From Pogonophryne albipinna (lineage: Eukaryota; Chordata; Actinopteri; Perciformes; Artedidraconidae): 64,000 nt of DNA. Positions 34,040 to 45,817 of the stretch are shown in pieces; within the stretch, counting starts at the first letter, position 1, and each line of letters begins with the position of its first letter. The notes under the pieces are model-generated. The model was not told the origin of the DNA. It saw only the letters and a program-made list of their open reading frames with translations, and ran no database searches. A program made the translations under genes and the position numbers. Location: positions 24,664,543 through 24,728,542 of the forward strand of contig CM053248.1 of the NCBI GenBank assembly GCA_028583405.1, read 5' to 3'.

Positions 34040-37000
34040 TTTTTGTCACAGCTTGGTTTGTTTTTGCATAACGCAAAATGCTTATTTGTATTTTCTGTTC
34101 ATATAACATAACATACAAAATAAAAACATTCACACTGCCCTTCACACGTATGCTCAAACCTTTGCTGAAACTGATATGTCTACATGAACACTGGACAAAT
34201 TACAACAAACAATTTAATTGCACATGAAATCATTATGAAAGATTCAAATGGAGGCATAAATATGGGACTTAATCATATTACCAAATAAATATTACCTTCA
34301 GCAAATCATTACCCCATCTAGAATAATCATTAGCAATAGCTATGATGGGTCGGCTAATTATTTATATATCACTTAGTGACCTGAGACTGCAATTCCCCTC
34401 AGGATTTCTTAGTTCCCACCTAAGTTGTTCTGCCCTGACTTATAACCCCAGTGTTGTTTGGGTAACTTCTGAAATCAAACATTCGGGGGAAACCTCAGAC
34501 TTCCTGAACTAAGTGAACATTTCCTCAGTAAACGGTGGGCATATTGGCTGACAAACTGTGGTCTGTAGGAGACGACCAGGGGGATCTGAGGAGAAGAATG
34601 CCTCTTCTGTCCAGCCAGCCAGTGGGATGCCAGTACCTCTGCCGCTCACTGCACTCCATCCCTCTACTGTACAGACCCAGGGAAAACTCTCCCTGCTGCA
34701 GGAGCTCTGATGTACAAGATGCTGCTGTTAACACTTCCCTCTCGTTCTTACAGATTTTTAAGAGAATCATTCTAGCACTTTTCAAGAACTTTTAAGGTGC
34801 CAAAACCAGCTGTTTATACTAACTTTGATTGTATATTTTGATCATTTATTATTGAATACTTGCTAATTTCCAGAGTGGGGGATCTAGTTTTGAATGACTT
34901 CTTTGATGATGTATTTATAAATATGTTTTTGGTACCTCTCAACATACTAAAACGATTGCCTCCACACAGCTCTGAACATGGTTGATGGCTAAGCCCACGG
35001 CTAGCAGCTATACTACTTACAGCGATAACAGTTCAAACAACGGCAACAGTGCTGGGGCTAACGGTGTTACCTGAGTGGTAATTGGAGGGTAAGCATTACG
35101 CATAAGTGACAATGCCTCTATATCCTTGATAACTGCAATATGAGAGTGGCACACTATGCAAGAGCTGCCAGCCCTATTGTGTTAAAAAAGCAAAGAGAAG
35201 CTTGCAATACAACACAAACAGAGGGAGAGTGTCTACATACTCTGCACAGGTAGATGTAACGCTGCTACATCTTTACAAAGCAAAACGTTGTCTGCTGCTG
35301 CTGCTGTTTACATTTTCTGAATATAATAATTGAGAACCTTACAATTATTTAAAACGTGGTTCATATTTTTTGAAAAGTAGCAGGTACAGCACTATCTTTA
35401 TCTGTTGATAAAAGAAGAAGGACCAAATGGAAGAAAATAATCAGATTATTACATAAGAAAAGTGTAGTGCTCATGAAAATTCAACATAATTCAAATGTAG
35501 CATTTTCAAAACTTCAAAGACCTTGTACCCACCCTCTTTTAATCGATGTGAATGAAAACGGCCAAAAGCAAGGTAAGACGAAGAAACGAGGAGCAAAATG
35601 GTAGGGAGAGGAGTTAATTATATTGACTTTGTCTGGCTAGGAAGTTCAGTAGGCTATAACATATAATTACTGTGGCATGAAAACGTGGAGTTCTTCACCA
35701 GAAATAAACATGACATCTACATTAACTCTTACTTTCCTATGCTGTGCTCTGACTGACTCAGACACAAAGCCACCTGCCCTTTGGGCTCTGAAGAGCTTAC
35801 TTGTTTGCCTGTCCTTGTTTGTCTACCCTCCCTCATACTGTAAAGCGTCTTTGAGTTGTGAAAAGCGCTATATAAATAAAATGCATTATTATTATTACCT
35901 CCATACTAGGGCTGCAGCTCTATGGGGATGGCATGGTCCTATCTTATATATATTAACGACTATCAGATGGATGTCATCAAAAGTTAAAATATTCAATGTC
36001 TTCAGAATCTTAGTGAATTGTTTATCCCCTGACTTTTCCTCTAGAAACACCATTAGGGCACCATTTTGGTTTTAGTGAAATGCCTAAACAACTATTAAAT
36101 GGATCACTTTGGTACGCACATTGGAAACTAAAATGTTATCCTTGAAATCTTTGCATCTGTACTGTCAGATAAACAGAACTTAAATTATTAATGAAGACTG
36201 TCGTCATACATTAGTCAAAGCCTTTATAAGGTCTTTATCAAAAGGTTGTACTTTCAGACTTTTAAAAAAAGTAGTAATATAGATTTAAAGATGTTCGCTA
36301 AGTGCAGAAAGTAACTACATAACACTTAAAGAGGAAATGAGACCTATCATTTCATTTATTTAATTTGTATAGAAAAGCAACTAGAATGGGCAGATCATGG
36401 GAAGAGGAATTTAAGTTGTCTTGACCAACACAAGCACCACCTCAACCCCCTTCCTACTTTTCCTCTTGCAGGCAGCTCCCACATGTTTAGACACGCTCTT
36501 AGATCAGGAGAGGCCCAGAGGGTTCCGATCTTAAAAACAGCAGTCCACTCTTTCCGTTGTCTCAGGCAACACTCTCTAACCAGCAGATTCAAGCTTTTGA
36601 ATAAAATTCATATTTCAAAAGGCTGTGTTCCTATCCAACATTGCTGGCTCCCAAACACTTGTATCTAGATAAAGGGAATTGTACACTTGCAAACACTGTA
36701 GAGACAGGATTGGTTCGGGGAGTATACGTGTTGCTAGGCTCTCTTCTCTGTGTTCCAGCCAGCTTTCCTTCTTTTCCAGATGTTGGAGCTCCTCCCCGCT
36801 GGCCTGCCGCAACCTCCCACAGCTCGAACCAGCCAACAACCACAGCTGTTACCAATCTGAACACTCTCGGAAGAAACCTTCAGACAACCCAGAGAACAGG
36901 AAGAACCAGGCTATAGACAGCACCCAGGATCAGACTGGGCTTAAAGGTTTTTGCATTAAAGTCACCCCTACTAAAAATACTATCTTTCAGTGAAGTTGTA

Positions 37001-39930
37001 GCCCTGGATAGATGACTAAAGATCTTAATAGTTTGCTATACATGGAGGTCTAAAGCAAAGTGTTCAATTGTATGTTTACACAGTAAGAAAAAAAAAAATC
37101 GTCATTTCTTTTTCCATCGATGAAAATCAGACTGAAGCTTTTTTCCTGCTCCACACAGATCACAGACCTCTTCTCCGATGTTGGCTTAAAGCTGCTGCCT
37201 GAGGCCAACTTTCTGTTGAGCTAAATGGAAAATCCAGGAGAAATGGCAACTTCCCTTATTCTGCCTTCTTCCTGAAAAATCTTTTCTAACTTTTATAACC
37301 TTCAATTGCACATTTAAAGAAACTTGGGGGCAGCAAAAACAAGTTTTGAACACAACATGGACATATCCTCACATTTGAGAGGGTATAGCCATTTCAAAGG
37401 TGATGATACAGTATTGATAGCGTTGTTGTTTTCCAAAGCCAAGTGAGAAACTTTGGCTTTGGAAAAATTAAATCAGGAAGTGCCTTACACCTTTTCTCTA
37501 AACCTTAACTGGTTGCAAAAAGAAGTCTGATTGTATGACCCTTCTCGCTTGATTTAGTCCCTCAGTAATAATGTTCCTAATGAGTTAAAGCTCTTAATCG
37601 CTACTTTCAAGCTTCTTTTAAAACAACATGTGGTCCATTTAGTAAATGATGGTCCATTTAAAGCCAATTGATACTTTTTGCATGTCAGTGCCCACTTTGG
37701 TCATTGTGATGCAAATTATGTGGATATGGAACAGTCACGCTTACTGAGCATTCACCTGTTTCGTTCCACACTCCAGTCCAGTTGGTTGCATATGCACCTC
37801 TACAGTAGCTGGTTTCCCGAAAAGGAGAAGGGAAAGATAACAAACTGGCTCATTGTATTTGAATTCGCCTCGTTTTATTTTTTGAAAGTAGCTCTCATCC
37901 TAAAAAAGCTTGGAGACCCCTGTTATAGAACGGTACATTTGACAATTGTAAGCTTGGCCTACCATTTTATTGGAGCGATGAGGGGAATGGCAGAAAAAGT
38001 TTGAGTACCACTGGCTACAGTCACATTGAATTGTCTAAACGCAGTCTAATATTTACTGTCTTTTAGCCTCCACACAGGAGAATAATTTTTTCAGTAGTCT
38101 ACACTTACGGTGTCTGTCAGCTGTTTGCTTCTGAGCAAGGAGTTCACATTTGGTTTTTAGAGCTTTTTCTCTACCTGCCGCGGGGGAAACAACCTTATGA
38201 GAGTAATGAAAGTGGAGCAAAACAGTTAAGTTGTGTCAATCGCAAACCTCAGAAAGGTGATTTTCTGCACTCTAGTTAGCTTCCCTGTTTGCCACACCTT
38301 CAAACTAAAAGGTGGAAAGCAGGTCATTTGAGCTGCTGTTGTGAAGGGCATGTTTGATGATTGACATCAGGCATTAAATGCAACAGCATTTTTTTTAAAC
38401 AGACAAGGTTTCGTGTAGTTTTACAATGAGCATTCATCATGGAAAAGGTAATGAACTCCCTCTCTTCATCACAGTTGCTCCTTCTGAGCCCACCAACTGA
38501 ATTAGAACTAAAGAATGTATCTCAGCAGATCTCTACTTTCCCTTCCCAGCTGTTTGTAATATTTCGTGTGAGGCTGCGCTGCACATTTCATTGTAAATGA
38601 TATTGCATGCTGATATTTGGATGACAGAGAGAAAAAGTGAGGAGGCAGGAATAGGGAGGGCCGGAGAAAGGAGAACCACGTCTTCTCATATGAGTCATAG
38701 TAAGTATTTGCTCTGCCTGCTTCTCCGATCAAGCCCCTGCTCCATTGGGAAGCAGGACTTTTGATTTTTAAAAAGTGCAACAGTGGGAGTGGAAGGGAGA
38801 CATTGTTGCGGAGAAAACTAAAGTAATCAGCACCTGGCAAACCGCATAACCACAACAGTCTATTATGTGATCATAGTTTACCCTTTGCAGGGGATAGGAA
38901 TATCTGGCTTGAATCCAGTTAGGACCATTTTAGATGGTAATCAAGTTAAGGACAAGAATTCGAGAATGTTTCATATAAATAATTACACAGGATGGCGAGA
39001 AGAGGAAGAAGCTTACATTGAACAAATAATGATCCTGGGTTTAAATCAAAGAGTGAATCTCGTCGATCTTTCACACCCTTCTGCACTTTGTGACTACAGC
39101 CCCTCCTTTCGTTGGATGCTTCAGAGATGATCCAGAGTCTCACGTTTCACCCCCCACCTCCACCTTCCCCTAGCAATAAGCCCACCCCTCCACTGAGTAA
39201 TCCTCATCAGCCTAATGCATCCGCATTCGTCATCACAGCTCTCTCTGCTCTGTGTTTACAGCTTGTGAAGTTGGGGGGAGTCTAAATGCTGGAGAAGATA
39301 TTCACTAGAGGGGGCTGTTCTGTGGGAGTAGTCCCAGCCAATCCTCATAAGGAGACGACTCCTCAACACATGGTTTGGATACAGACAGTAAACTGTAGGG
39401 TTCATGTGGCGTTTTTTACTCATCTGAATTAAGGCTTTAAGGTTAGAATGTGTTTAATGCTGGAAAGATTGTAAAGCCCTTGAAAGAAACGTGTGATTTT
39501 GGGGCTGCATAATTAAACTGGAATTGCCTTGAAAAAGTTTCATGCCTGCAGAAACGGAGAGGACTGAACTTTCATAGCCGAGATGCAGCTAAAACCTTTT
39601 AGGGATTCAAGTTTTACAAATGAACTTTGAACATGATTAACACCAGTCTTTTATATGTATTGTGATAAGCGAAACAAATGTGCTTATTAGCATTTTCTTT
39701 ATTCTAGTTCACTTTCAAGATCTGTTCCAGAGCGAATGCCTTCTACAGTTTGAGTTTCACAGTTTGCTGAGACATGCTCAGGTCTTGATCTTCACACACC
39801 AAATGTTTACTTTTACACTTAGCACAGCTATGAGAAACATTTAGCCAGAAGGTGGCATACTCAAATCCTTCATGGTTTTGAATGCACTTTTGACACTGTC
39901 AAAATTGGCTTAAACTATTCGTATGCTGAA
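34040..39930. other. long gene-poor stretch
   Basis: Several frames of 60-115 codons are present, but none shows a domain, family motif or consistent splice structure, so I call no gene. A LINE tail lies at 35.8-35.9 kb. The stretch may hold the 3' UTR or regulatory DNA of genes outside the window. Confidence 0.4.
35806..35900 (+). mobile_element. LINE 3' tail
   Basis: gtaaagcgtctttgagttgt, then gcgctatataaataaa and (ATT)n: the standard 3' end of a fish LINE, without its coding part. Confidence 0.6.
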
Positions 39931-39934
39931 ACCT

Positions 39935-40446
39935 AAAGGTCACCTATTATGCAAAATCCACTTTTTCATGTCTTTTATACACAAACATGTGTCCCCTCTG
40001 TGTAAAGAGATTCTGAAAGTTTCAGGAAAAAAGATTTTCTCACTTTTTGTTCCGATCCAGTTATATAAAAACCTGTCTGAAAATGAGCTGATCAGATTTT
40101 GGCCACTTTATGATGTCACAACGATTTTTTGGCTAGTGTAACCATTAGCCAATCACCAACCAAGGTAACCCCCCCCCCTTATCACCTGCATCTCCTCCTC
40201 GAGCACCATTGTGTTATTTTTAACCAAATGTCTCTCAGAGGGGCGTGGGGAGTGGCTCCTTATTTTCATCTAAAGTAACAGACAGAGAATCAGCACTTTG
40301 GAAACAGGACTGAAACAGAGGGGATCATGGGATGCTACAATGCACAATATGTTTGGTATTTCGAGCCAAACACTTCTGAGACATGTTTTGTATATATCTG
40401 AGACCTATGATATATTGATGAAAAACAGTATAATAGGGGACCTTTA
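39935..40446. mobile_element. hAT-type MITE with inverted termini
   Basis: Left end AAAGGTCACCTATTAT and right end ATAATAGGGGACCTTT are reverse complements with one mismatch. No transposase. A partial copy lies inverted at 43.18-43.30 kb. Confidence 0.75.
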
Positions 40447-41039
40447 TATACAAGACATATGTTCCAATGATTATTAGGCTTTACCACTTTTGGGGAACTG
40501 CAATATTAATACCAGTGCTATTTTCTCTGAGGTTAAGAGACAAACATATGGGCACGGTTTAGGATGTCCTCTGTTGCCTCTCAGCAAGGGCTCCAGCTGA
40601 CTGTCACTAATTCCTCTTCCGTATATCCTGTGTAAGTGAGCGCTTTGCTCTTCCATTGGGAGAGGTTGTTTTCTCTAGCCTCTACTCACTGAGGGTAAGG
40701 CCTCACAGCATGATGATCCCAGAGGGGTCGTACCAACATGTTTTTACTTCAACACTGAGGCAATGTTGGCAGGATGACCTCTCATTGTCCACGTGGAAAG
40801 AAATTCTAAAGCTTTACAGACATTCTCATTTCTGCTCTCTTTACTTTAGACATAATGTGAGATATAAAGAATGATAAAAAGTAGTCCATGATTCATCCTC
40901 TCTAGACTCATATGTTTGGTCTGCCAGCAGAATGAGTGTGTTTAAACTGCAATGAAAATGCTCCACAACAAAACAAAGACATCACTGAGATCACTGAGAC
41001 CACAATGAGAGACTTTGCGTTCTGACCTGAGTTCGTCTA
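40447..41039. other. spacer, nothing recognised
   Basis: No exon or repeat that I can support. Confidence 0.4.
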
Positions 41040-43015
41040 CAAAGACATCCGCAGATCCAAAAAATTATTGTCCTTCATGTCAATGAGTGCCTACATGCTA
41101 TCCACCAGGGCGTGCAATGATTTTGCCTCCTTCTTCACTGACAACATTCAGAAAATCAGACAAGCAGTCAGTGCCTCTGCATCAGGTACAGCAAATGTGT
41201 TGTCTCTGTGTCCACTTACAATCAATTCAAACACCATGACACAATTCCATCAGATTAATGATAAAAACCTAGAGGACATTATACAACTTCTGAAATCCTC
41301 CTCTTGCTGCCTTGATAGTATTCCAACAGGATTTTTCAAAGATGTTTTTCCTTGCATGGCCTCAGATCTACTTCATATAGTAAACATATCTCTTCACTCA
41401 GGTATTTTTCCACTGGCCCTGAAAACTGCAGTCATTAAACCGCTCTTAAAAAAGAATAATCTAGAAGCTTCAGTAATGAACAATTACAGGCCCATATCAA
41501 ACCTGCCATTTCTAGGTAAAATCATTGAAAAAGTTGTTTTTCAACAGTTGAGTAATTTCTTGCATTTAAATAACTGTTTTGATGTGTTCCAGTCAGGCTT
41601 TCGTCCAAACCACAGCACTGAGACTGCTCTTGTAAAGGTCTTCAATGACATCCACTTGTCATTGAAGACCTTCAATGACAAGTGGCAGAACTTCAGTGGC
41701 AGAACTTCAGTGTTAGTATTATTAGATCTCAGTGCTGCGTTTGACACTGTTGACCACAACATATTACTAGACCGACTGGAAAACTGGGTGGGACTTTCGG
41801 ATACAGTTCTAAATTGGTTTGAATCCTACTTAAAGGACAGAAACAACTTTGTTTCTATAGGTAAATACACATCTGAGTTGACAAATATGACATGTGGGGT
41901 ACCTCAAGGCTCCATCTTGGGGCCTCTTCTAACGTCTACATGCTACCACTGGCTCAGATAATGAAGAACAACAAAATAAGTTACAATAGCTATGCAGATG
42001 ACACACAAATGTACGTAACAATTTCACCAGGAGACTATGCTCCAATTCAAACACTGAGTAAGTGCATTGAACAAATCAATGACTGGATGTGTCAGAATTT
42101 TCTCCAATTAAACAAAGATAAAACTGAGGTAACGGTTTTTGGAGCCAAGGCAGAACGTTTAAAAGTTAGCGCTGAGCTTCAGTCTGCAATGTTCAAAACA
42201 ACAGATAAAGCCAGAAATCTAGGTGTAGTCATGGACTCTGACCTGAGTTTCAACAGTCACATTAAAACAGTTACTAAATCAGCCTACTATCACCTAAAGA
42301 ATATATCTAGGATTAAAAGACTAATGTCACAGCAGGATTTGGAAAAACTTGTCCATGCTTTTATCTTCAGTAGACTCGACTACTGCAATGGTGTCTTCAC
42401 AGGTCTCACTAAAAAATCTATTAGAAAGCTGCAGCTGATTCAGAACGCCGCTGCTCGAGTCCTCACTAAAACTAAGAAAGTGGATCACATCACTCCAGTT
42501 CTGAAGTCTTTACACTGGCTTCCTGTGTGTCAAAGAATATATTTCAAAAATACTGCTGCTGGTTTATAAAGCTTTGAATGGTTTAGGCCCAAAATACATT
42601 TCTGATCTTCTGCTAAATTATGAACCATCCAGATCTCTCAGGTCTTCAGGGACTGGTCAGCTTTCTGTCCCCAGAGTCAGAACTAAACATGGAGAAGCAG
42701 CGTTCAGTTATTATGCTCCAAATATCTGGAACAAACTCCCAGAAACCTGCAGGTCCGCTGCAACTCTGACTACTTTTAAATCCATGCTGAAGACTTATCT
42801 TTTTGTCGCTGCTTTTAATTGAACTATTCATATCTTAGACTGCACTGTAACTTTTATCCATGTATTTTTTCTTTTAATGTTTATTTTATTAGCTTTTCTT
42901 TTTAATGACTGATTTTAAATGCCATTTTCTTAATGTCTTTCATTTTTTGTAAAGCACTTTGAATTGCCTTGTGTTGAAAAGTGCTATATAAATAAACTTG
43001 CCTTGCCTTACATTT
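41040..43015 (+). mobile_element. L2-like LINE, 5'-truncated and frameshifted
   Basis: Reverse transcriptase from the [14 protein letters not shown] segment to the C-terminus is spread over three frame segments (41068-41961, 41892-42569, 42543-42822). Landmarks are [70 protein letters not shown] and SRLDYCNGVF. A small deletion near 41930 (after GPLL) and a one-base insertion near 42548 break the frame. An abnormal insert with inverted repeats sits at 41.64-41.70 kb. The 3' tail is aaagtgctatataaataaac plus TTGCC repeats. It belongs to a different subfamily from the copy at 2.5 kb. Not active. Confidence 0.88.
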
Positions 43016-43180
43016 GTGCACATATTTAGCATATTAACTTTCCTCACTTTTCTTTACTATCACTGGCTAGGATAGGCTTCTTCCTCATGCGTTTTCTGGT
43101 AATTCATGCTTTTTTTATTGCCTTCAGACATCCATCTCCAAACAAAGAAGGAACACATGTAGAGGTCATGAAGATATTTT

Positions 43181-43305
43181 AAAGGTCCCCTATTATACTG
43201 TTTTTCATCAATATATTATAGGTCTCAGTTATATACAAAAAGTGTTTGGCTCCAAATACCAAACAGATCATGCATTGTAGCATCCCATAAACCCCTCTGC
43301 TTACC
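43181..43305. mobile_element. partial copy of the 39.9-kb MITE, inverted
   Basis: aaaggtcccctattatactg and the following 120 bp match the reverse complement of the right end of the element at 39935-40446. Confidence 0.75.
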
Positions 43306-43383
43306 TACACAATTCTATTAAAAGTGGTTAAGTTAAGACTACGTATTAAGAATAAACGCCGCAAACTGTTCCCCTGTGCCACG

Positions 43384-43458
43384 GTAACGGCCCGTCCACA
43401 CGGCGGCGTGCGTTGTAGCTTCAACACTTCTGCCCATTCACTTTGAATGGGGTGACAT
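43384..43458. mobile_element. fragment of a MITE family (full copy at 51.84 kb)
   Basis: taacggcccgtccacacggc followed by gcccattcactttgaatggg: same left end as the element at 51841. Confidence 0.65.
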
Positions 43459-43490
43459 GTTTGAATCTGCAGGAGAGTTTACGTTAGCTC

Positions 43491-44029
43491 CAGTGGCGTA
43501 ACAAGGTTGTGATTGGCCCCGGTGCAAATATTGTTTTGTTTCTGGCTGGCTGGAGAAGAAGGTTCCACGGCCACGGATACAGCTTCACTTGTGGAGCTAG
43601 ATGGCAATGATGGTGGTGAGGCAGGTGAGCTATCGTTAGCCTCCGGCTCCGGCTGCCGCTGCACGTCAACATTGCTAACGATTTTGAGGACGATGTATGA
43701 CAAAAAAAACGGTCTAATTTTGCTGTTACATCTCCTTGTTCTCTCTTGTCCTTTCTCTTTTGAGCGCTGCTCTTGTGCTTTGGTTTGCTGTACATTATAA
43801 ATGCAAGCTATTACAATTTTTATAATGCTGCCGAACTTGCTGCTGCTAGCTACAGTGCAGTACAGGTTGATTAAATGGTTCGCTCGTCACGCAAGGTATC
43901 AAATGTCATGAAAGGAAGCAAGGTCATTGGACAGACAAATTACAAATTAATTTAGGTTGCTTGGTTAATTTGAAGACTGCGTCAACCGGTCAATGCCATT
44001 GGGGGCCCCAAAAAAAAAATATATATATA
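43491..44029. mobile_element. possible DNA-transposon remnant split by Tc1
   Basis: It starts cagtggcgtaacaaggttgt, a common terminus of fish DNA elements. The Tc1 element follows in an AT run. There is no coding region. Confidence 0.3.
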
Positions 44030-44031
44030 TA

Positions 44032-45296
44032 CAGTGGGGAAAAAAAGTATTTAGTCAGCCACCAATTGTGCACGTTCTCCCACTTAAAAAGATGAGAGAG
44101 GCCTGTAATTTTCATCCTAGGTATACCTCAACTATGAGAGACAAAATGAGAAAAAATAATCCAGAAAATCACATTGTCTGATTTTTAAAGAATTTATTTG
44201 CAAATTATGGTGGAAAATAAGTATTTGGTCAATAACAAAAGTTCATCTCAATACTTTGTTATATACCCTTTGTTGGCAATGACAGAGGTCAAACGTTTTC
44301 TGTAAGTCTTCACAAGGTTTTCACACACTGTTGCTGGTATTTTGGCCCATTCCTCCATGCAGATCTCCTCTAGAGCAGTGATGTTTTGGGGCTGTCGCTG
44401 GGCAACACAGACTTTCAACTCCCTCCAAAGATTTTCTATGGGGTTGAGATCTGGAGACTGGCTAGGCCACTCCAGGACCTTGAAATGCTTCTTACGAAGC
44501 CACTCCTTCATTGCCCGGGTGGTGTGTTTGGGATCATTGTCATGCTGAAAGACCCAGCCACGTTTCATCTTCAATGCCCTTGCTGATGGAAGGAGGTTGT
44601 CACTCAAAATCTCACGATACATGGCCCCATTCATTCTTTCCTTTACACGGATCAGTCGTCCTGGTCCCTTTGCAGAAAAACAGCCCCAAAGCATGATGTT
44701 TCCACCCCCATGTTTCATAGTAGGTATGGTGTTCTTTGGATGCAACTCAGCATTGTTTCTCCTCCAAACACGTCGAGTTGAGTTTTTACCAAAAAGTTCT
44801 ATTTTGGTTTCATCTGACCATATGACATTCTCCCAATCCTCTTCTGGATCATCTAAATGCTCTCTAGCAAACTTCAGACGGGCCTGGACATATACTGGCT
44901 TAAGCAGGGGGACACGTCAGGCACTGCAGGATGTGAGTCCCTGGCGGCGTAGTGTGTTACTGATGGTAGCCTTTGTTACTTTGGTCCCAACTTTCTGCAG
45001 GTCATTGACTAGGTCCCCCCGTGTGGTTCTGGGATTTTTGCTCACCGTTCTTGTGATCATTTTGACCCCACGGGGTGAGATCTTGCGTGGAGCACCAGAT
45101 CGAGGGAGATTATCAGTGGTCTTGTATGTCTTCCATTTTCTAATAATTGCTCCCACAGTTGATTTCTTCACACCAAGCTGCGTACCTATTGCAGATTCAG
45201 TCTTCCCAGCCTGGTGCAGGTCTACAATTTTGTTTCTGGTGTCCTTTGACAGCTCTTTAGTCTTGGCCATAGTGGAGTTTGGAGTGTGACTGTTTG
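44032..45296 (-). mobile_element. Tc1/mariner element A, right end cut off
   Basis: The left inverted repeat starts CAGTGGGGAAAAAAAGTATT next to a TA target (44030-44031). The transposase gene fills 44248-45270. At 45296, about 25 bp upstream of its start codon, the sequence switches to the LTR-like element, so the right terminus is missing. Confidence 0.9.
44248..45270 (-). pseudogene. Tc1 transposase with one nonsense codon
   Basis: Read from 45270, the frame covers about 340 codons, the usual Tc1 length. It has an N-terminal paired-type DNA-binding part ([20 protein letters not shown], then [12 protein letters not shown]) and the DDE domain ([33 protein letters not shown] and E all present). 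A single TGA at 44917-44919 interrupts it where relatives have Arg. A CGA-to-TGA change by CpG deamination would explain this. No frameshift is needed elsewhere. With the missing right terminus it cannot be autonomous. Confidence 0.9.
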
Positions 45297-45817
45297 TGTC
45301 ACGATCTGTCTTTATTGTATTTTGTCTTGTCTTTTTCTGTCTATTGTTTCATGTTTTATTTTGAAAGGTCTTCACCTCCTGTCTTGCCTGTTTCTGTCTG
45401 TGTTGTGTTTTGTCTTGTCTAGATCTGTTTTTGGTTTTCTGTCTGCGTTGTGACTTGTCTAGATCTGTCTTTGGTTTTCTGTCTGCGTTGTGTTTTGTCT
45501 TGTTTAGATCTGTCTGTGGTTCCCTGTCGTTAGTTTCCCTGGTGTGTCTTATTACCCGATTGTGTTCACCTGGTGTCCCTGTGTTTTCTCCTCACCTGTG
45601 TCTTGTTTGTATGGTTAGTCTTGTGTGTATTTAAGTTCTGTTTTTTCTGTCTGTCTTTGTCGGTTCGTCTTGTGTTTTGACTTGGTCTGCGGTGAGTGTT
45701 CTGTTCTGTCTTTGTAAATAGCTTAGCCTTGAACTAAAGGAGTTTATTTTGTCACTTTAATCTGCATTTGGGTCCTGCTTCCTTCACACACCGTAACATT
45801 ACGAACCGACCAGAGAT

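Noticed and set aside
34525..34795. Pair of 86-codon frames on opposite strands
   Set aside because: No recognisable motif; mutually antisense, so probably chance.
35677..36075. 132-codon plus-strand frame
   Set aside because: It runs through a LINE 3' tail and its (ATT)n repeat, so it is not a gene.
36615..36993. Cluster of 74-104 codon frames on both strands
   Set aside because: No shared domain, splice logic or codon signal; opposite strands are equally open.
44597..45289. 230-codon plus-strand frame over Tc1 A
   Set aside because: Antisense shadow of the transposase.
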